DNA from: Stutzerimonas kirkiae
GTDB lineage: Bacteria; Pseudomonadota; Gammaproteobacteria; Pseudomonadales; Pseudomonadaceae
Reading direction: 5' to 3'
Assembly: GCF_004327335.1 (NCBI RefSeq)
Contig: NZ_QJUO01000008.1
Coordinates: 1-64,000 of the forward strand
Length of the DNA stretch: 64,000 bases
Each line of letters opens with the position of its first letter. Positions within the stretch are counted from its first letter, which is position 1. Shown here in pieces: positions 16,936 to 26,814 of this stretch. The position numbers were made by a program, and so were the translations under genes. The notes below the pieces were generated by a model. The model saw only the letters and a program-made list of their open reading frames with translations, had not been told where the DNA came from and made no database searches.

Positions 16936-17582
16936 GCCTGCCCAAGGCTCGTGCGCCCTATGAACTGCGCCATGCCGATACGGGCAGCCAACCGGGTACG
17001 CGGCTGCACTGGCCGCGTACCTTGCTGGCCAAGGGCGCCTCGGCGTTGCGCCCGGAGCATCTGCGCTTTCGTTCGGTGCGCGGTGGTGTGCGTCAATTGC
17101 ACTGCCTGTTGCTGGATTGCTCATCGTCCATGCTGCGTGGCGACAAGCTGGCCCGGGCCAAGGGCTGGCTGCTGCGCTGCGCCGAGGATTGCTACCGGCA
17201 ACGCGCCGACCTGGCGGTGATCGGCTTCGCCGGCCAGCGCGCCTGGCTGATCCAGGCGCCGGGACGCGCCTCCGCCAACGGCCGGGGTTGGATCGCGCCG
17301 CTGGGGGCGGGCGGCGGTTCGCCGGTGGAGGCCGCGTTGGCACTCTGCGAGCGTGAGATCGGTAACTGGCGCAAGCGTCATCCCGGCGCAGAGTGCGGCC
17401 TGTGGCTGCTCAGTGATGCGCGCTTCCGCCAACTGCCGCGATGCCCTGACGGCGCCGATTTCCGTGTGGTGGTGGATTTCGAGAACGACAGCATCGCCCT
17501 GGGCCGCTCAGGGCGGATTGCCCAGGCCTGGCAGGCGGAATATCTGCCGGCGTCTGGCCCGCAACGGCCAGAGCCGGGGTGA
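16908..17582 (+). CDS. VWA domain of ChlD-type chelatase subunit (expressed by -1 frameshift)
   Basis: About 224 residues downstream of the frameshift site. The integrin-I/VWA domain carries the MIDAS motif LLDCSSSM (DxSxS), with GFAGQRAWL and GGGSPVEAAL downstream. Between the frame's last upstream stop (16821) and the first alternative start, a TTG at 17022, there is no ATG or GTG. The conserved-looking LRPHLAGGRLPKARAPYELR precedes that TTG. The natural reading is therefore a 566-residue ChlI-VWA fusion made by frameshifting (15883-17582). Independent initiation from TTG or CTG is the alternative. It is the medium subunit that couples the AAA ring to CobN. Confidence 0.8.
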   Translation, partial: ALRPHLAGGRLPKARAPYELRHADTGSQPGTRLHWPRTLLAKGASALRPEHLRFRSVRGGVRQLHCLLLDCSSSMLRGDKLARAKGWLLRCAEDCYRQRADLAVIGFAGQRAWLIQAPGRASANGRGWIAPLGAGGGSPVEAALALCEREIGNWRKRHPGAECGLWLLSDARFRQLPRCPDGADFRVVVDFENDSIALGRSGRIAQAWQAEYLPASGPQRPEPG

Positions 17583-17593
17583 GAGCGCCGAGC

Positions 17594-17615
17594 TTTTCAA
17601 GCTTCAAGCGGCAGG
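17594..17615. repeat. Fragment of AAGCTTCAAG-type intergenic repeat
   Basis: The sequence TTTTCAAGCTTCAAGCGGCAGG shares its CAAGCTTCAAGC/GCGGC pattern with the larger repeat between pheA and hisC (44044-44130). It lies in the convergent gap between the chelatase genes and rpn. Confidence 0.4.
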
Positions 17616-17707
17616 CCATAAGTTTGGAGTGGAATTGCGCAGCGGAGTAACGGCGGGTTTGCCCGGCAAGGGAAGGGCCAAGCTCATCGCTTGGCCGTTG
17701 CTGCTAC

Positions 17708-18688
17708 TTACGATGCGCTGCGGCCACCCTGGCCGAGCAGTGCTTCCAGGCTCGGCGCATCGAAGATCGCCTCGGCCCATTCGCCGATCTGCTCCACGCT
17801 GGCCAGCTCGACCCGCTGCGCCGCCCAGTCCGGCAAAGAGCCGAAGCGTTTGCCCAACTGACGTTGCAGTAAAGCGACGGCCTGTTTCTTGCTGCCTTGT
17901 TCCAGGCCTTCCTCCCGGCCCAGTTGCTTCCATTTCGCACTCCAGTCGATATCACGCTTAGCCAGCATGGTGCTCACCTCCAGCAAGTCGGTCAGTTCGG
18001 GAACCTGCTCCCGGGGCGCTCGATGACGGATCAGTCGGACGATCCATCGGCTGAGATTACGCCTGAGCGCCGTCTGGTCGTCGAGCCGTAGCCAGGTCAG
18101 CAGTTCGGCGATGATCGCCTGCAGGCTTTGCACATCGCCGGCATGTCCCAGCCGTATCAGGGCAGCGACCAGGTTGCGCTGGCCGGCCAGTTGTTCGTCC
18201 TCGTAATTGTTCTCGTCGACCAGCAGGTAGTTCAACTGCGGCTGGAGGGCTTGCAGCTCTTTGGGCGGCGGATGACACAGCGCTGCCAGCTCGGAGGGGT
18301 GGTGCCATGGCTGGTCGCCGTTGCAGAGCACCAGCGGCAGTACGGGAGGCAGTAGTCTGTCCGCGGTCAATTGCCTTTGTTTTTCCAGTTGCTGCCAGAA
18401 CAACCCGATATAGCTGAGCAGCCGCAGTGCCATGAAGCGATCCGGCGTGGACTGGAATTCCAGCAGCAGGTAGATATAGATCCATGCGTCGCGCAGGCGC
18501 ACCCGCCACACCATGTCCTCATGGCGTTGGCGCATATCTTCGCTGACATAGTGGCCGTTGAGCGGCTCCAGGGTGCCGAAGTCGAGCTGGCCGACCCAGG
18601 CCTGCGGCACGAAGCCCAGCAGCGGGTCGCGAACGAACTCCGGGTTGGAGAACAACAGCTTGTAGCTGGTGTCGTGGGGCTGAGCCAT
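17708..18688 (-). CDS. Rpn-family recombination-promoting nuclease/putative transposase
   Basis: 326 residues. The N-terminal PD-(D/E)XK-type Rpn/YhgA-like domain reads HDTSYKLLFSNPEFVRDPL at the start, with IYIYLLLEFQS as the catalytic E-x-Q strand. The C-terminal 60 residues (KKQAVALLQRQLGKRFGSLP) match the DUF4351-type tail. E. coli Rpn proteins are DNA endonucleases that promote RecA-independent recombination. The ATG at 18688 (MAQPHDTSYK) follows AGGGGAT. The gene faces convergently into the cobalamin locus. Confidence 0.82.
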   Translation of the reverse strand: MAQPHDTSYKLLFSNPEFVRDPLLGFVPQAWVGQLDFGTLEPLNGHYVSEDMRQRHEDMVWRVRLRDAWIYIYLLLEFQSTPDRFMALRLLSYIGLFWQQLEKQRQLTADRLLPPVLPLVLCNGDQPWHHPSELAALCHPPPKELQALQPQLNYLLVDENNYEDEQLAGQRNLVAALIRLGHAGDVQSLQAIIAELLTWLRLDDQTALRRNLSRWIVRLIRHRAPREQVPELTDLLEVSTMLAKRDIDWSAKWKQLGREEGLEQGSKKQAVALLQRQLGKRFGSLPDWAAQRVELASVEQIGEWAEAIFDAPSLEALLGQGGRSAS

Positions 18689-18842
18689 ATCCCCTGTCCT
18701 GGATGGAAAGCACGCGGGCAATGTTGCCAGTACGCCACGGGCGGGCTGTGAAGCCGTTCACGATTTGTGCATCCAGTTGGCCGCAAGCGGCATAGGGCCT
18801 CAGGTACCGGCCAGGTCGCAAAGAAACGGCAACGGACCCTGC

Positions 18843-19736
18843 CTAGCTTTGTACTCCCCGCGTCAGTATGTCGATAAAAGCCTGGGCCAGCGGGGAATGC
18901 TCCTGGCGGCGCTTGATCAGCCAGACGGCGGTGGTGGCGCCGGTATCGCTCAGCGGGCGGAACACCACGCCGTCGATCCTGGCGCGACGGAAGGAGGCGG
19001 GGAGCACGGAAACGCCCAGTCCGGCGGCCACCAGGCCGATGATGGTCAGGGCCTCGTGCACTTCCTGGGTGATGCGCGGGGTGAAGCCGGCCTGGCGGGC
19101 AAGTTGGAACAACTGGCCGTAGAGCCCGGTGCCGTAGGTGCGTGGAAAGAACACGAAGGGTTCGTCGGCCAGGGCGGCCAGGGGCATGGCTTCGTCATGC
19201 GTCCCGGCCAGCGGGTGATCGGCATGCAGCAGCGCTACCAGGGGCTCGCTGAGCAGTTCCACCGCCGACAGTTCCTGCGGCAGTTCCAGTGGGCGGATCA
19301 TGCCGACCTGGACCTTGCGCTCCAGCACTGCCTGGCTGACTTCGCTGCTGGTCATTTCCTGCAGGTCGAGATGGACCGCGGGAAAGGCCTGGCGAAAGGC
19401 GAACACCGAACGTGGAATGATCGAGACGAAGGGCGAGGACGAGGTGAAACCGATCTGCAGTTCGCCCAGTTCGCCCTGCTGGGCACGCCGCACCACGTCC
19501 ACCGACTTGCTCACCTGGGCCAGGCTCTGGCGGGTTTCCTCGAGGAACAGCCGGCCGGCGTCGGTCAGCGCCACATGGCGGTTACTGCGCTCCAGCAGGC
19601 GCACCCCCAGTTCCTGTTCGAGCGCCTGGATCTGCTGGCTCAGGGGTGGCTGGGAGATGCCCAGGCGTTCGGCGGCACGGCCGAAATGCAGCTCTTCGGC
19701 CACTGCGACGAAGTAACGGAGATGGCGCAGTTCCAT
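18843..19736 (-). CDS. LysR-family transcriptional regulator
   Basis: 297 residues. The winged HTH occupies residues 1-60 (MELRHLRYFVAVAEELHFG, then RLGISQPPLSQQIQALEQ), followed by the periplasmic-binding-like effector domain. It most resembles the BenM/CatR-type branch. The ATG at 19736 was chosen because the family starts with MELRHL. It is transcribed divergently from an MFS transporter, so it most likely controls that gene in response to a small aromatic or acidic ligand; ligand unknown. Confidence 0.9.
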   Translation of the reverse strand: MELRHLRYFVAVAEELHFGRAAERLGISQPPLSQQIQALEQELGVRLLERSNRHVALTDAGRLFLEETRQSLAQVSKSVDVVRRAQQGELGELQIGFTSSSPFVSIIPRSVFAFRQAFPAVHLDLQEMTSSEVSQAVLERKVQVGMIRPLELPQELSAVELLSEPLVALLHADHPLAGTHDEAMPLAALADEPFVFFPRTYGTGLYGQLFQLARQAGFTPRITQEVHEALTIIGLVAAGLGVSVLPASFRRARIDGVVFRPLSDTGATTAVWLIKRRQEHSPLAQAFIDILTRGVQS

Positions 19737-19757
19737 ATGGGCTCCATAGGTCGTTTT

Positions 19758-19793
19758 ACATATCATTCATTTCGAATTCTATATTGGATATGT
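19758..19793. promoter_or_regulatory. Candidate LysR operator between regulator and MFS gene
   Basis: ACATATC (19758-19764) and GATATGT (19787-19793) are inverted, and an ATTTCGAATT dyad lies between them. This is in an AT-rich stretch in the middle of the divergent gap. LysR proteins bind such interrupted dyads; assignment is by position. Confidence 0.4.
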
Positions 19794-19867
19794 CTCGTTC
19801 GGCTCATTAATCTGGCCGCGTTTTCCTGCCTGCGGCGTAAGAACGCAGGCTCGTGCAAGAGGCCGCA

Positions 19868-21085
19868 ATGAACAGATCGAACGAAAGTCAGAATCCTCCT
19901 AGCCATGTTCTCAAGGGAACGCCGCAATTCGTACGGGTGCTGCTGGCCATGTGCGCCGGCGGTTTTTCCACTTTCGCCCTGCTGTACTGCGTGCAGCCGA
20001 TGATGCCGATGCTGGCTGCCCGCTTCAGCCTGACGGCGGCGCAGAGCAGCCTGGTGCTTTCCGTTTCCACCATCTCACTGGCGCTGGGGCTGCTGGTCAC
20101 CGGGCCGCTGTCGGATGCCTGGGGGCGCAAGCCGGCCATGGTGATTTCGTTGTTGGCGGCTTCCGTGTTCACCCTGGGTGCCGCCCTGGTGCCGAGCTGG
20201 CATGCGGTGCTGGTGATGCGGGCGCTGGTCGGCCTGTCGCTGAGCGGGGTGGCGGCGGTGGCCATGAGTTACCTGAGCGAGGAGATCGACCCGCTGCACC
20301 TGGGGCTGGCGATGGGCGTCTATATCGCCGGTACCGCCATCGGTGGCATGGGCGGACGCTTGCTGGGCGGGGTGCTGGTGGACTATGTGTCCTGGCATAC
20401 GGCGCTGGCGTTGCTCGGTATTCTGGCGCTGCTGCTGGCCGTGGCCTTCTGGCGGTTGCTACCGGCGTCGCGCAATTTCTCTTCGCGCTCGTTGCGCCCG
20501 CGTTCGCTAGTGCAGGGGTTCATGCTGCATTTGCGTGATCCGGGATTGCCCTGGCTGTTCGCCCAGGGGTTCCTGCTGATGGGCAGTTTCGTGACGCTGT
20601 TCAACTATATGGGCTATCGGCTGATCGCCGAGCCGCTGGGGTTGAGCCAGACCAGTGTCGGCCTGCTGTCGGTGGTCTACCTGTCCGGTATCTACAGCTC
20701 GACCAAGGCTGGCGTGCTGGCCGACCGGCATGGGCGGCAGCGGGTGCTGTGGGCCATGATCGCGCTGATGCTGGCTGGCCTGTTGCTGACCTTGCCCGCC
20801 TACCTGCCGTCGATCCTGGGTGGCATATTGCTGTTCACCTTCGGTTTCTTCGGTGCCCACTCGGTGACCAGCAGTTGGATCGGTCGCCGTGCCATCCAGG
20901 CCAAGGGGCAGGCATCCTCCCTGTACCTGTTCAGCTATTACCTGGGATCGAGCGTGGCCGGCACCCTGGGCGGCCTGTTCTGGCAGTCGGCGGGGTGGAA
21001 TGGTGTAGGCCTGTTCATCTCCATGCTGCTGCTGGTGTCCCTGGGTGTGGCCTTGCACCTGGCGCGCTTGCGCGAGGTGCGTTGA
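19868..21085 (+). CDS. MFS transporter (YnfM-like)
   Basis: 405 residues with about twelve hydrophobic segments. The loop 2-3 signature GPLSDAWGRKPAMV and its second-half counterpart GVLADRHGRQRVLW are present. The family includes inner-membrane efflux permeases next to LysR genes. The ATG at 19868 is used, with AAGAGG upstream. Substrate cannot be read from sequence; the divergent LysR gene suggests inducible export. Confidence 0.87.
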   Translation: MNRSNESQNPPSHVLKGTPQFVRVLLAMCAGGFSTFALLYCVQPMMPMLAARFSLTAAQSSLVLSVSTISLALGLLVTGPLSDAWGRKPAMVISLLAASVFTLGAALVPSWHAVLVMRALVGLSLSGVAAVAMSYLSEEIDPLHLGLAMGVYIAGTAIGGMGGRLLGGVLVDYVSWHTALALLGILALLLAVAFWRLLPASRNFSSRSLRPRSLVQGFMLHLRDPGLPWLFAQGFLLMGSFVTLFNYMGYRLIAEPLGLSQTSVGLLSVVYLSGIYSSTKAGVLADRHGRQRVLWAMIALMLAGLLLTLPAYLPSILGGILLFTFGFFGAHSVTSSWIGRRAIQAKGQASSLYLFSYYLGSSVAGTLGGLFWQSAGWNGVGLFISMLLLVSLGVALHLARLREVR

Positions 21086-21149
21086 AGCACTTGTCTTTGT
21101 ATCTGGCACACGGCAAATACCGCAGTGGCTATGGAAAGAGCCGCCAGGG

Positions 21150-21386
21150 CAGTGCCGAGTCATTCGCAGGGCTTGCGGTTTCGCCGGCGCTTTCCCACAG
21201 ACACTGCTGATAGTGGCTGTGCGGATGCCAGGTGGCGGTACGGGGCCTTCGCCGCCAGGGATGGCGGCGAAGAGCTACCGGGATCTATTCACGCGTGCCC
21301 CGTCCCGCCACCTGGCATCCGCACAGGGACGATGCTCCCGACGGCCCTATAGCCAGGAACACTACTGCCAATCCTGTCAGGGCCAA
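21150..21386 (-). repeat. Large palindromic repeat R3, copy 1
   Basis: The outer arms GGATGCCAGGTGGCGG and CCGCCACCTGGCATCC (about 21226-21241 and 21306-21321) flank an inner hairpin CTTCGCCGCCAGGGATGGCGG (21247 onward). Homology with 38408-38670 in the opposite orientation extends well beyond the palindrome on both sides. This fills most of the 319-base gap between the MFS gene and yhhQ; I see no gene in it. Confidence 0.75.
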
Positions 21387-21404
21387 GCCCCTCGCGAGAC
21401 ATCG

Positions 21405-22064
21405 TTACAAATGCACTCGCACCCGTAGCGTCGGCAGGCAACGTACGATGGAGTTGAGCAGCACGCCGTAGAGCGGCACGAACAGCATCAGGCTGACCGC
21501 CAGTTTGATGACGTAGTCCACCAGGGCGATTTCCACCCAGTGCTCGGCCATGAAGGCGTTGCTGCTGTTCCAGAAGGCAATGGAGAAGAATGCCGCGGTG
21601 TCCAGCGCCTGGCCGACCACGCTGGAGGCGGCGGGAGCGATCCACCATCGGCGGTGGCTGCGGCGCAGGCGGTCGAATACCTGCACATCCAGCAACTGCC
21701 CAAGCACATAGGCGGTAAAGCTGGCCAGTGCGATACGGAACACGAAAGTGTTGAATTCGCCCAGCGCCGCGAGGCCGCTGAAGGCGCCTTCGTGGAACAG
21801 CACCGAAACCACATAGGAGGCCACCAGCGCGGGCAGCATGACCCGGGCGATCACCCGGCGTGCCGGCGACTTGCCCATCAGGCGCACGGTCAGATCGGTG
21901 GCGAGGAATATGAAAGGAAAGCTGAAGGCGCCCCAGGTGGTATGGAAACCGAACAGGGTGACCGGCAACTGCACCAGGTAGTTGCTGGCGATGATGATAA
22001 GGATATGGAAAGCGATCAGTGCCGCCAGCAGCAGGCGTTGGCGTGGTTGGTCATATAACGGCAT
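21405..22064 (-). CDS. yhhQ: Queuosine precursor transporter YhhQ (VUT family)
   Basis: 219 residues with about six membrane segments. Family motifs include HTTWGAFSFPFIFLATDLTV, GQLLDVQVFDRLR and VGQALDTAAFFSIAFW. YhhQ imports preQ0/preQ1 for queuosine tRNA modification. The ATG at 22064 has AAGG seven bases upstream, and that AAGG is part of a candidate preQ1 riboswitch. Confidence 0.9.
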   Translation of the reverse strand: MPLYDQPRQRLLLAALIAFHILIIIASNYLVQLPVTLFGFHTTWGAFSFPFIFLATDLTVRLMGKSPARRVIARVMLPALVASYVVSVLFHEGAFSGLAALGEFNTFVFRIALASFTAYVLGQLLDVQVFDRLRRSHRRWWIAPAASSVVGQALDTAAFFSIAFWNSSNAFMAEHWVEIALVDYVIKLAVSLMLFVPLYGVLLNSIVRCLPTLRVRVHL

Positions 22065-22067
22065 GCG

Positions 22068-22104
22068 GGACCTTTTTGATGGATGGGGTTAGGGAACCCA
22101 TTGG
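22068..22104 (-). ncRNA. Candidate preQ1-I riboswitch controlling yhhQ translation
   Basis: Read on the minus strand, ATGGG pairs with CCCAT around the loop TTCCCTAAC. An A-rich tail ending AAAAAGG follows. The loop CCT can pair with AGG of the tail, making the small H-type pseudoknot of preQ1-I aptamers. That AAGG is the yhhQ ribosome-binding site. The minimal length of about 34 nt and the gene identity fit translational control by preQ1. It was assigned by eye, without a covariance model. Confidence 0.65.
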
Positions 22105-22167
22105 GTGATTTGCCAAAAGAGCGTGCATTCTAGGGGCTGAGGACTGGGCGCGGCAAGTCGGGCGGGC

Positions 22168-22329
22168 AGGACGGTCGCGCTATGCACGGCAAACAGCCGA
22201 AAACAGCGCTGGAAGGCTCGAGACTGGAGGAAAGAGCGTGGCAACCGGTGTTTCTCGTCCAGCGTTCCAGCCTCCAGCGCTTTTATCGAAGCACCTTGTC
22301 GGTGAATGGCGGCATAGCGCGATCGCCCG
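22168..22329 (+). repeat. Palindromic dispersed repeat R1, copy B
   Basis: Outer ends are GGTCGCGCTATGCACGGC and GGCATAGCGCGATCGCCC. Inner arms are CAGCGCTGGAAGGCTCGAGA and TTCCAGCCTCCAGCGC. It lies upstream of the mux operon. The remaining sequence to 22497 (about 170 bases) should hold the muxA promoter, but I see no clear operator. Confidence 0.8.
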
Positions 22330-22497
22330 AATGGCCGCCAATGGCGGCTGCAGGCAGTGTGATGGACTGTCCGCCTAAATCGACTGCAGTGCCGCTACGT
22401 AATATGGACAATTCGTAAAAATGCCGTAAATGCTCTTTTCGTTTTTATCGAGAGTGATTATGGTTCCTGACTTTCCTCTCCTGCGATCATATATTCC

Positions 22498-23709
22498 ATG
22501 TCCGAGGCTCACCTTTCCCCTCCGCGTGCCGGCCGTGTCTGGCTGATTCTGTCCCTGCTTCTCGTCGCTGTTCTGCTGATCGTCTGGTGGCTCTGGCCAA
22601 GTGAGCCAAGCCGTACGCCTGCCAGTGGTTCTTCGTTCGCATCCTTTGGCCAGGGCATCCCGGTGCGTGTCGAACCGGTGCGCCAGGCGCTTTTCGAAGT
22701 CTATGACAAGGCTCTGGGGAGTGTTACACCGCTGAATGTGGTGAATGTGCGCAGCCGGGTCGCGGGTGAGCTGGTGGAGATCCACTTCGAGGAAGGCCAG
22801 CGGGTCAAGGCCGGCGATCTGCTGGCGGTGATCGATCCACGCTCCTACAGGATCGCCCTGCAACAGGCCGAGGGGACCCTGCAGCAGAATCGGGCACTGT
22901 TGAAGAATGCCGAAACTGATCTGCGCCGTTATCGCCAATTGCATGGCGAGGACAGCATTTCCAGGCAAGTCCTGGACACCCAGGAGGCCCTCTACAGCCA
23001 GTACCAGGGCACCCTCGCCAGTAACCAGGCGGCAGTCGACGAAGCCCGCCTCAACCTCGACTACACGCGTATCCGTGCCCCGATCGATGGCCGCGTGGGT
23101 CTGCGGCAACTGGACCCGGGCAATCTGGTCGCGGCCAATGATGCGACCGCGCTGGTGGTGATCACCCAGACGCAGCCGGTGGCCATCAGCTTTACTCTGC
23201 CGGAAGGCGCCCTGCCAGCGGTGCTGGCGCGCCACCGTCGCGGCGAGCAGTTGCTGGTGCAGGCCTGGGACCGCGGCGAGCGGCAACTGCTGGGCGAGGG
23301 CGTACTGGCCAGCGTCGACAACCAGATCGACGCGACCACCGGTACCCTAAAGCTCAAGGCACGTTTCGACAATGAAGACGAAGTGCTGATCCCCAACCAG
23401 TTCGTCAATGTCCGCCTGCGTGTGGAAACCCTCGAAGACGCATTGCTGATCCCGTCCGCGGCGGTGCAGTTCGGGGGGCGCGGAGTCTTCGCCTATGTGG
23501 TGAATGGCAACAACAAGGTCGAGATCCGCAATCTGCAGCTCGGCCCCGACGATGGCGAGTCCACCGTGGTTCTCGAAGGCCTGAAGGCCGGGGAGCGGGT
23601 GGTGCTTGAAGGTACCGACCGCTTGCGTGAGGGTTCCGATGTCGAAGTGATCGAGGCCGGCCCTGGTGGGCAAGCCGCCGTAGAGGGTGCGGGGAACGCC
23701 GCGCAATGA
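22498..23709 (+). CDS. muxA: MuxA/MdtA-type RND efflux periplasmic adaptor
   Basis: 403 residues. One N-terminal membrane anchor (about 11-32, [18 protein letters not shown]) is followed by lipoyl/barrel-sandwich, alpha-hairpin (coiled coil about 105-175) and beta-barrel domains. Motifs are [18 protein letters not shown] and [17 protein letters not shown]. It bridges the inner-membrane pump to OpmB. The stop overlaps the start of muxB (ATGA). No strong RBS is visible at the ATG used. Confidence 0.9.
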   Translation: MSEAHLSPPRAGRVWLILSLLLVAVLLIVWWLWPSEPSRTPASGSSFASFGQGIPVRVEPVRQALFEVYDKALGSVTPLNVVNVRSRVAGELVEIHFEEGQRVKAGDLLAVIDPRSYRIALQQAEGTLQQNRALLKNAETDLRRYRQLHGEDSISRQVLDTQEALYSQYQGTLASNQAAVDEARLNLDYTRIRAPIDGRVGLRQLDPGNLVAANDATALVVITQTQPVAISFTLPEGALPAVLARHRRGEQLLVQAWDRGERQLLGEGVLASVDNQIDATTGTLKLKARFDNEDEVLIPNQFVNVRLRVETLEDALLIPSAAVQFGGRGVFAYVVNGNNKVEIRNLQLGPDDGESTVVLEGLKAGERVVLEGTDRLREGSDVEVIEAGPGGQAAVEGAGNAAQ

Positions 23710-26700
23710 ATATCTCCCGCCTGTTCATCCTGCGACCGGTGGCTACCACGCTCAGCATGATCGCCATCCTGATCGCCGGGTTGATCGCTTACCGCCTGTT
23801 GCCCGTCGCGGCGTTGCCGCAGGTGGATTATCCGACCATCCGGGTGATGACGTTGTATCCGGGCGCCAGCCCGGAAGTGATGACCAGTGCGGTGACGGCG
23901 CCGCTGGAGAGGCAGTTCGGGCAGATGCCGGGCATGACCCAGATGTCCTCGACCAGCTCCGGTGGTGCCTCGATCATCACCCTGCGTTTCTCCCTGGAAG
24001 TTTCCCTGGATGTGGCCGAGCAGGAGGTGCAGGCGGCGATCAACGTGGCCAACAACCTGTTGCCCGACGACCTGCCGGCACCGCCGGTCTACAACAAGGT
24101 CAATCCCGCCGATACGCCGGTTATCACCCTGGCGGTGACTTCGCCGAACCTGCCGCTGCCGAAGCTGCACGACATGGTCGACACGCGCATGGCGCAGAAA
24201 CTGGCGCAAATCAGTGGCGTCGGCATGGTCGGCATCGCCGGCGGGCAACGGCCGGCGATGCGCGTCCGGGTCAACCCCGAGGCCCTGGCTGCCTATGGCC
24301 TGACCCTGGCGGATGTGCGTTCGCTGATCACCCGGTCCAACGTCAACCAGCCGAAGGGAAACTTCGACGGCCCGATCAAGATGTCGATGCTCGACGCCAA
24401 CGATCAGTTGAAGACGGCGGAGGAGTACGCCGAACTCATCCTCAACTACCAGGATGGCGCGACCCTGCGCCTGCGCGATGTCGCCAGCATCGTCGAGGGT
24501 GCGGAGAACGAGCGCCTGGCGGCCTGGGCCAACGAGAGCCAGGCGGTGCTGCTGAATATCCAGCGCCAGCCGGGGGCCAATGTCATCGAGGTGGTCGATC
24601 GTATCCAGGCACTGTTGCCGGAGATCACCGCCAGCATGCCGAGCGGGGTCGATGTGGTGATCCTCACCGATCGCACCCAGACCATCCGCGCGGCGATCAC
24701 CGACGTGCAGCATGAACTGCTGATGGCGACGGTGCTGGTGGTGCTGGTGACCTTCCTGTTCCTCAAGAAGCTGTCGGCCACCATCATCCCGACCATTGCC
24801 GTGCCGCTGTCGCTGGTCGGCACCTTCGCGGTGATGTACCTGGCCGGCTTCTCCCTGAATAACCTGACACTGATGGCCCTGACCATCGCCACCGGCTTCG
24901 TGGTGGACGATGCCATCGTCATGCTGGAGAACATCGCGCGCCACCTGGAGCAGGGCGAGACGCCCCTGCAGGCGGCGCTCAAGGGTGCCAGGCAGATCGG
25001 TTTCACACTGATTTCCCTGACTTTCTCGCTGATCGCGGTGCTGATTCCGCTGCTGTTCATGCAGGATGTGGTCGGGCGCCTGTTCCGCGAGTTCGCCGTC
25101 ACCCTGGCGGTGGCCATCCTGATTTCCCTGGTGGTATCCCTGACCCTGACCCCGATGATGTGCGCGCGCCTGCTGCGCCACAAAGCCGAGGTCAAGGAAA
25201 AGCCCGATTGGGTCGAGCGGTTGATCGGTGGCTACTCGCGCTGGTTGCGCTGGGTGCTGCGCCATCAGACGCTGACCCTGCTGGTGGCGCTGGCGACCTT
25301 GGGGCTGACCGTGGTGCTCTACCTGGCGGTGCCCAAGGGCTTCTTCCCGGTGCAGGATACCGGGGTGATCCAGGGCATCAGCGAAGCGCCGCAGTCGATT
25401 TCCTTCAGTGCCATGAGCGAGCGCCAGCAGTCCCTGGCGCGGGTAGTCCTGGCCGATCCGGCGGTGCAGAGCCTCTCTTCCTATATCGGTGTGGACGGCG
25501 ACAACGTCACCCTCAACAGCGGGCGCCTGCTGATCAACCTCAAGCCTTTCGCCGAGCGTGACGTGACGGCGCGGGAAGTGATCGAACGCCTGCGTCCGCA
25601 GTTGCAGAAGCTGCCGGGCATCGCCCTCTACATGCAGCCGGTGCAGGACCTGTCGATCGAGGACCGGATCAGCCGCACGCAGTTCCAGTTCAGCCTGCAG
25701 TCGCCGGACAGCGAGTTGCTGGAGGCGTGGACGCCGCGCCTGCTGGAAGCCTTGCAGGCACGCGAGGAACTGCGCGATGTCGCCAGCGACCTGCAGAACG
25801 AAGGCCTGCAGGTGTTCCTGGATATCGACCGCGATGCGGCGGCGCGCCTGGGTATCGAGATGTCGGCGATCACCGATGCGCTCTACGATGCCTTTGGTCA
25901 GCGGCAGATTTCCACTATCTTCACCCAGGCCAGCCAGTACCGGGTGGTGCTGGAGAATACCGAGGGTGGCCGCCTCGGCCCGCTTGCGCTGGAGCAGGTG
26001 TTCGTGCAGAGCACGGGCGGTACGCCGGTGCGGCTGTCCAGCCTGGCGCGCTTCGAGCAGCGGCCGGCGCCATTGCTGATCAACCATATCGGCCAGTTCC
26101 CGGCGGTGACGGTGTCCTTCAACCTGGCCCCCGGTGTTTCCCTGGGGGAATCGGTGCAGGTGATCGAGCAGGTCGAGCGGGAGATCGGCCTGCCGCTGTC
26201 GATCCAGACTCGCTTCCAGGGGGCGGCGGAAGCCTTTCGCGCCTCGCTGTCGAGCACTCTGCTGTTGATCCTGGCGGCGGTGGTGACCATGTATATCGTG
26301 CTCGGCGTGCTCTACGAGAGCTACATCCACCCGGTCACCATCCTTTCCACGCTGCCTTCGGCGGCGGTCGGCGCCTTGCTGGCGCTGTTGCTGACCGGTA
26401 ACGACCTGGGGCTGATCGCCATCATCGGCATCATCCTGCTGATCGGCATCGTCAAGAAGAACGCGATCATGATGATCGATTTCGCGCTGGAGGCCGAGCG
26501 GCACCAGGGCATGACGCCGGAACAGGCGATCTACCAGGCGGCGCTGCTGCGTTTCCGGCCGATCCTGATGACCACCCTGGCGGCGCTGTTCGGCGCCGTG
26601 CCGTTGATGCTGGCGTCCGGTTCGGGCGCCGAGCTGCGCCAGCCGCTGGGGCTGGTGATGGTCGGTGGGTTGCTGCTCAGCCAGTTGCTGACGCTGTTCA

Positions 26701-26792
26701 CCACGCCGGTCATCTACCTGTTCTTCGACCGCCTGGGCCGGCGCCTGCGCGGGCTGCGCAGTGCGAGCGCGGTCGTCGGGGAGGCACCATGA
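23706..26792 (+). CDS. muxB: RND multidrug efflux pump MuxB/MdtB
   Basis: 1028 residues with twelve membrane segments and two large periplasmic loops. The proton-relay aspartate pair is in TM4 ([13 protein letters not shown]). The protein starts with the typical [14 protein letters not shown]. MdtB and MdtC-type subunits form a mixed trimer, which explains two adjacent RND genes. It overlaps muxA by four bases. Confidence 0.93.
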   Translation: MNISRLFILRPVATTLSMIAILIAGLIAYRLLPVAALPQVDYPTIRVMTLYPGASPEVMTSAVTAPLERQFGQMPGMTQMSSTSSGGASIITLRFSLEVSLDVAEQEVQAAINVANNLLPDDLPAPPVYNKVNPADTPVITLAVTSPNLPLPKLHDMVDTRMAQKLAQISGVGMVGIAGGQRPAMRVRVNPEALAAYGLTLADVRSLITRSNVNQPKGNFDGPIKMSMLDANDQLKTAEEYAELILNYQDGATLRLRDVASIVEGAENERLAAWANESQAVLLNIQRQPGANVIEVVDRIQALLPEITASMPSGVDVVILTDRTQTIRAAITDVQHELLMATVLVVLVTFLFLKKLSATIIPTIAVPLSLVGTFAVMYLAGFSLNNLTLMALTIATGFVVDDAIVMLENIARHLEQGETPLQAALKGARQIGFTLISLTFSLIAVLIPLLFMQDVVGRLFREFAVTLAVAILISLVVSLTLTPMMCARLLRHKAEVKEKPDWVERLIGGYSRWLRWVLRHQTLTLLVALATLGLTVVLYLAVPKGFFPVQDTGVIQGISEAPQSISFSAMSERQQSLARVVLADPAVQSLSSYIGVDGDNVTLNSGRLLINLKPFAERDVTAREVIERLRPQLQKLPGIALYMQPVQDLSIEDRISRTQFQFSLQSPDSELLEAWTPRLLEALQAREELRDVASDLQNEGLQVFLDIDRDAAARLGIEMSAITDALYDAFGQRQISTIFTQASQYRVVLENTEGGRLGPLALEQVFVQSTGGTPVRLSSLARFEQRPAPLLINHIGQFPAVTVSFNLAPGVSLGESVQVIEQVEREIGLPLSIQTRFQGAAEAFRASLSSTLLLILAAVVTMYIVLGVLYESYIHPVTILSTLPSAAVGALLALLLTGNDLGLIAIIGIILLIGIVKKNAIMMIDFALEAERHQGMTPEQAIYQAALLRFRPILMTTLAALFGAVPLMLASGSGAELRQPLGLVMVGGLLLSQLLTLFTTPVIYLFFDRLGRRLRGLRSASAVVGEAP

Positions 26793-26814
26793 GGGTTGCC
26801 CTGGAGCTGCCGCG

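Noticed and set aside
18128..18751. Plus-strand frames opposite the Rpn-family gene
   Set aside because: Antisense to a clear Rpn/DUF4351 protein and without start signals.
21086..21404. CRISPR-like repeat structure
   Set aside because: The repeats are nested inverted arms, not evenly spaced direct repeats with spacers.
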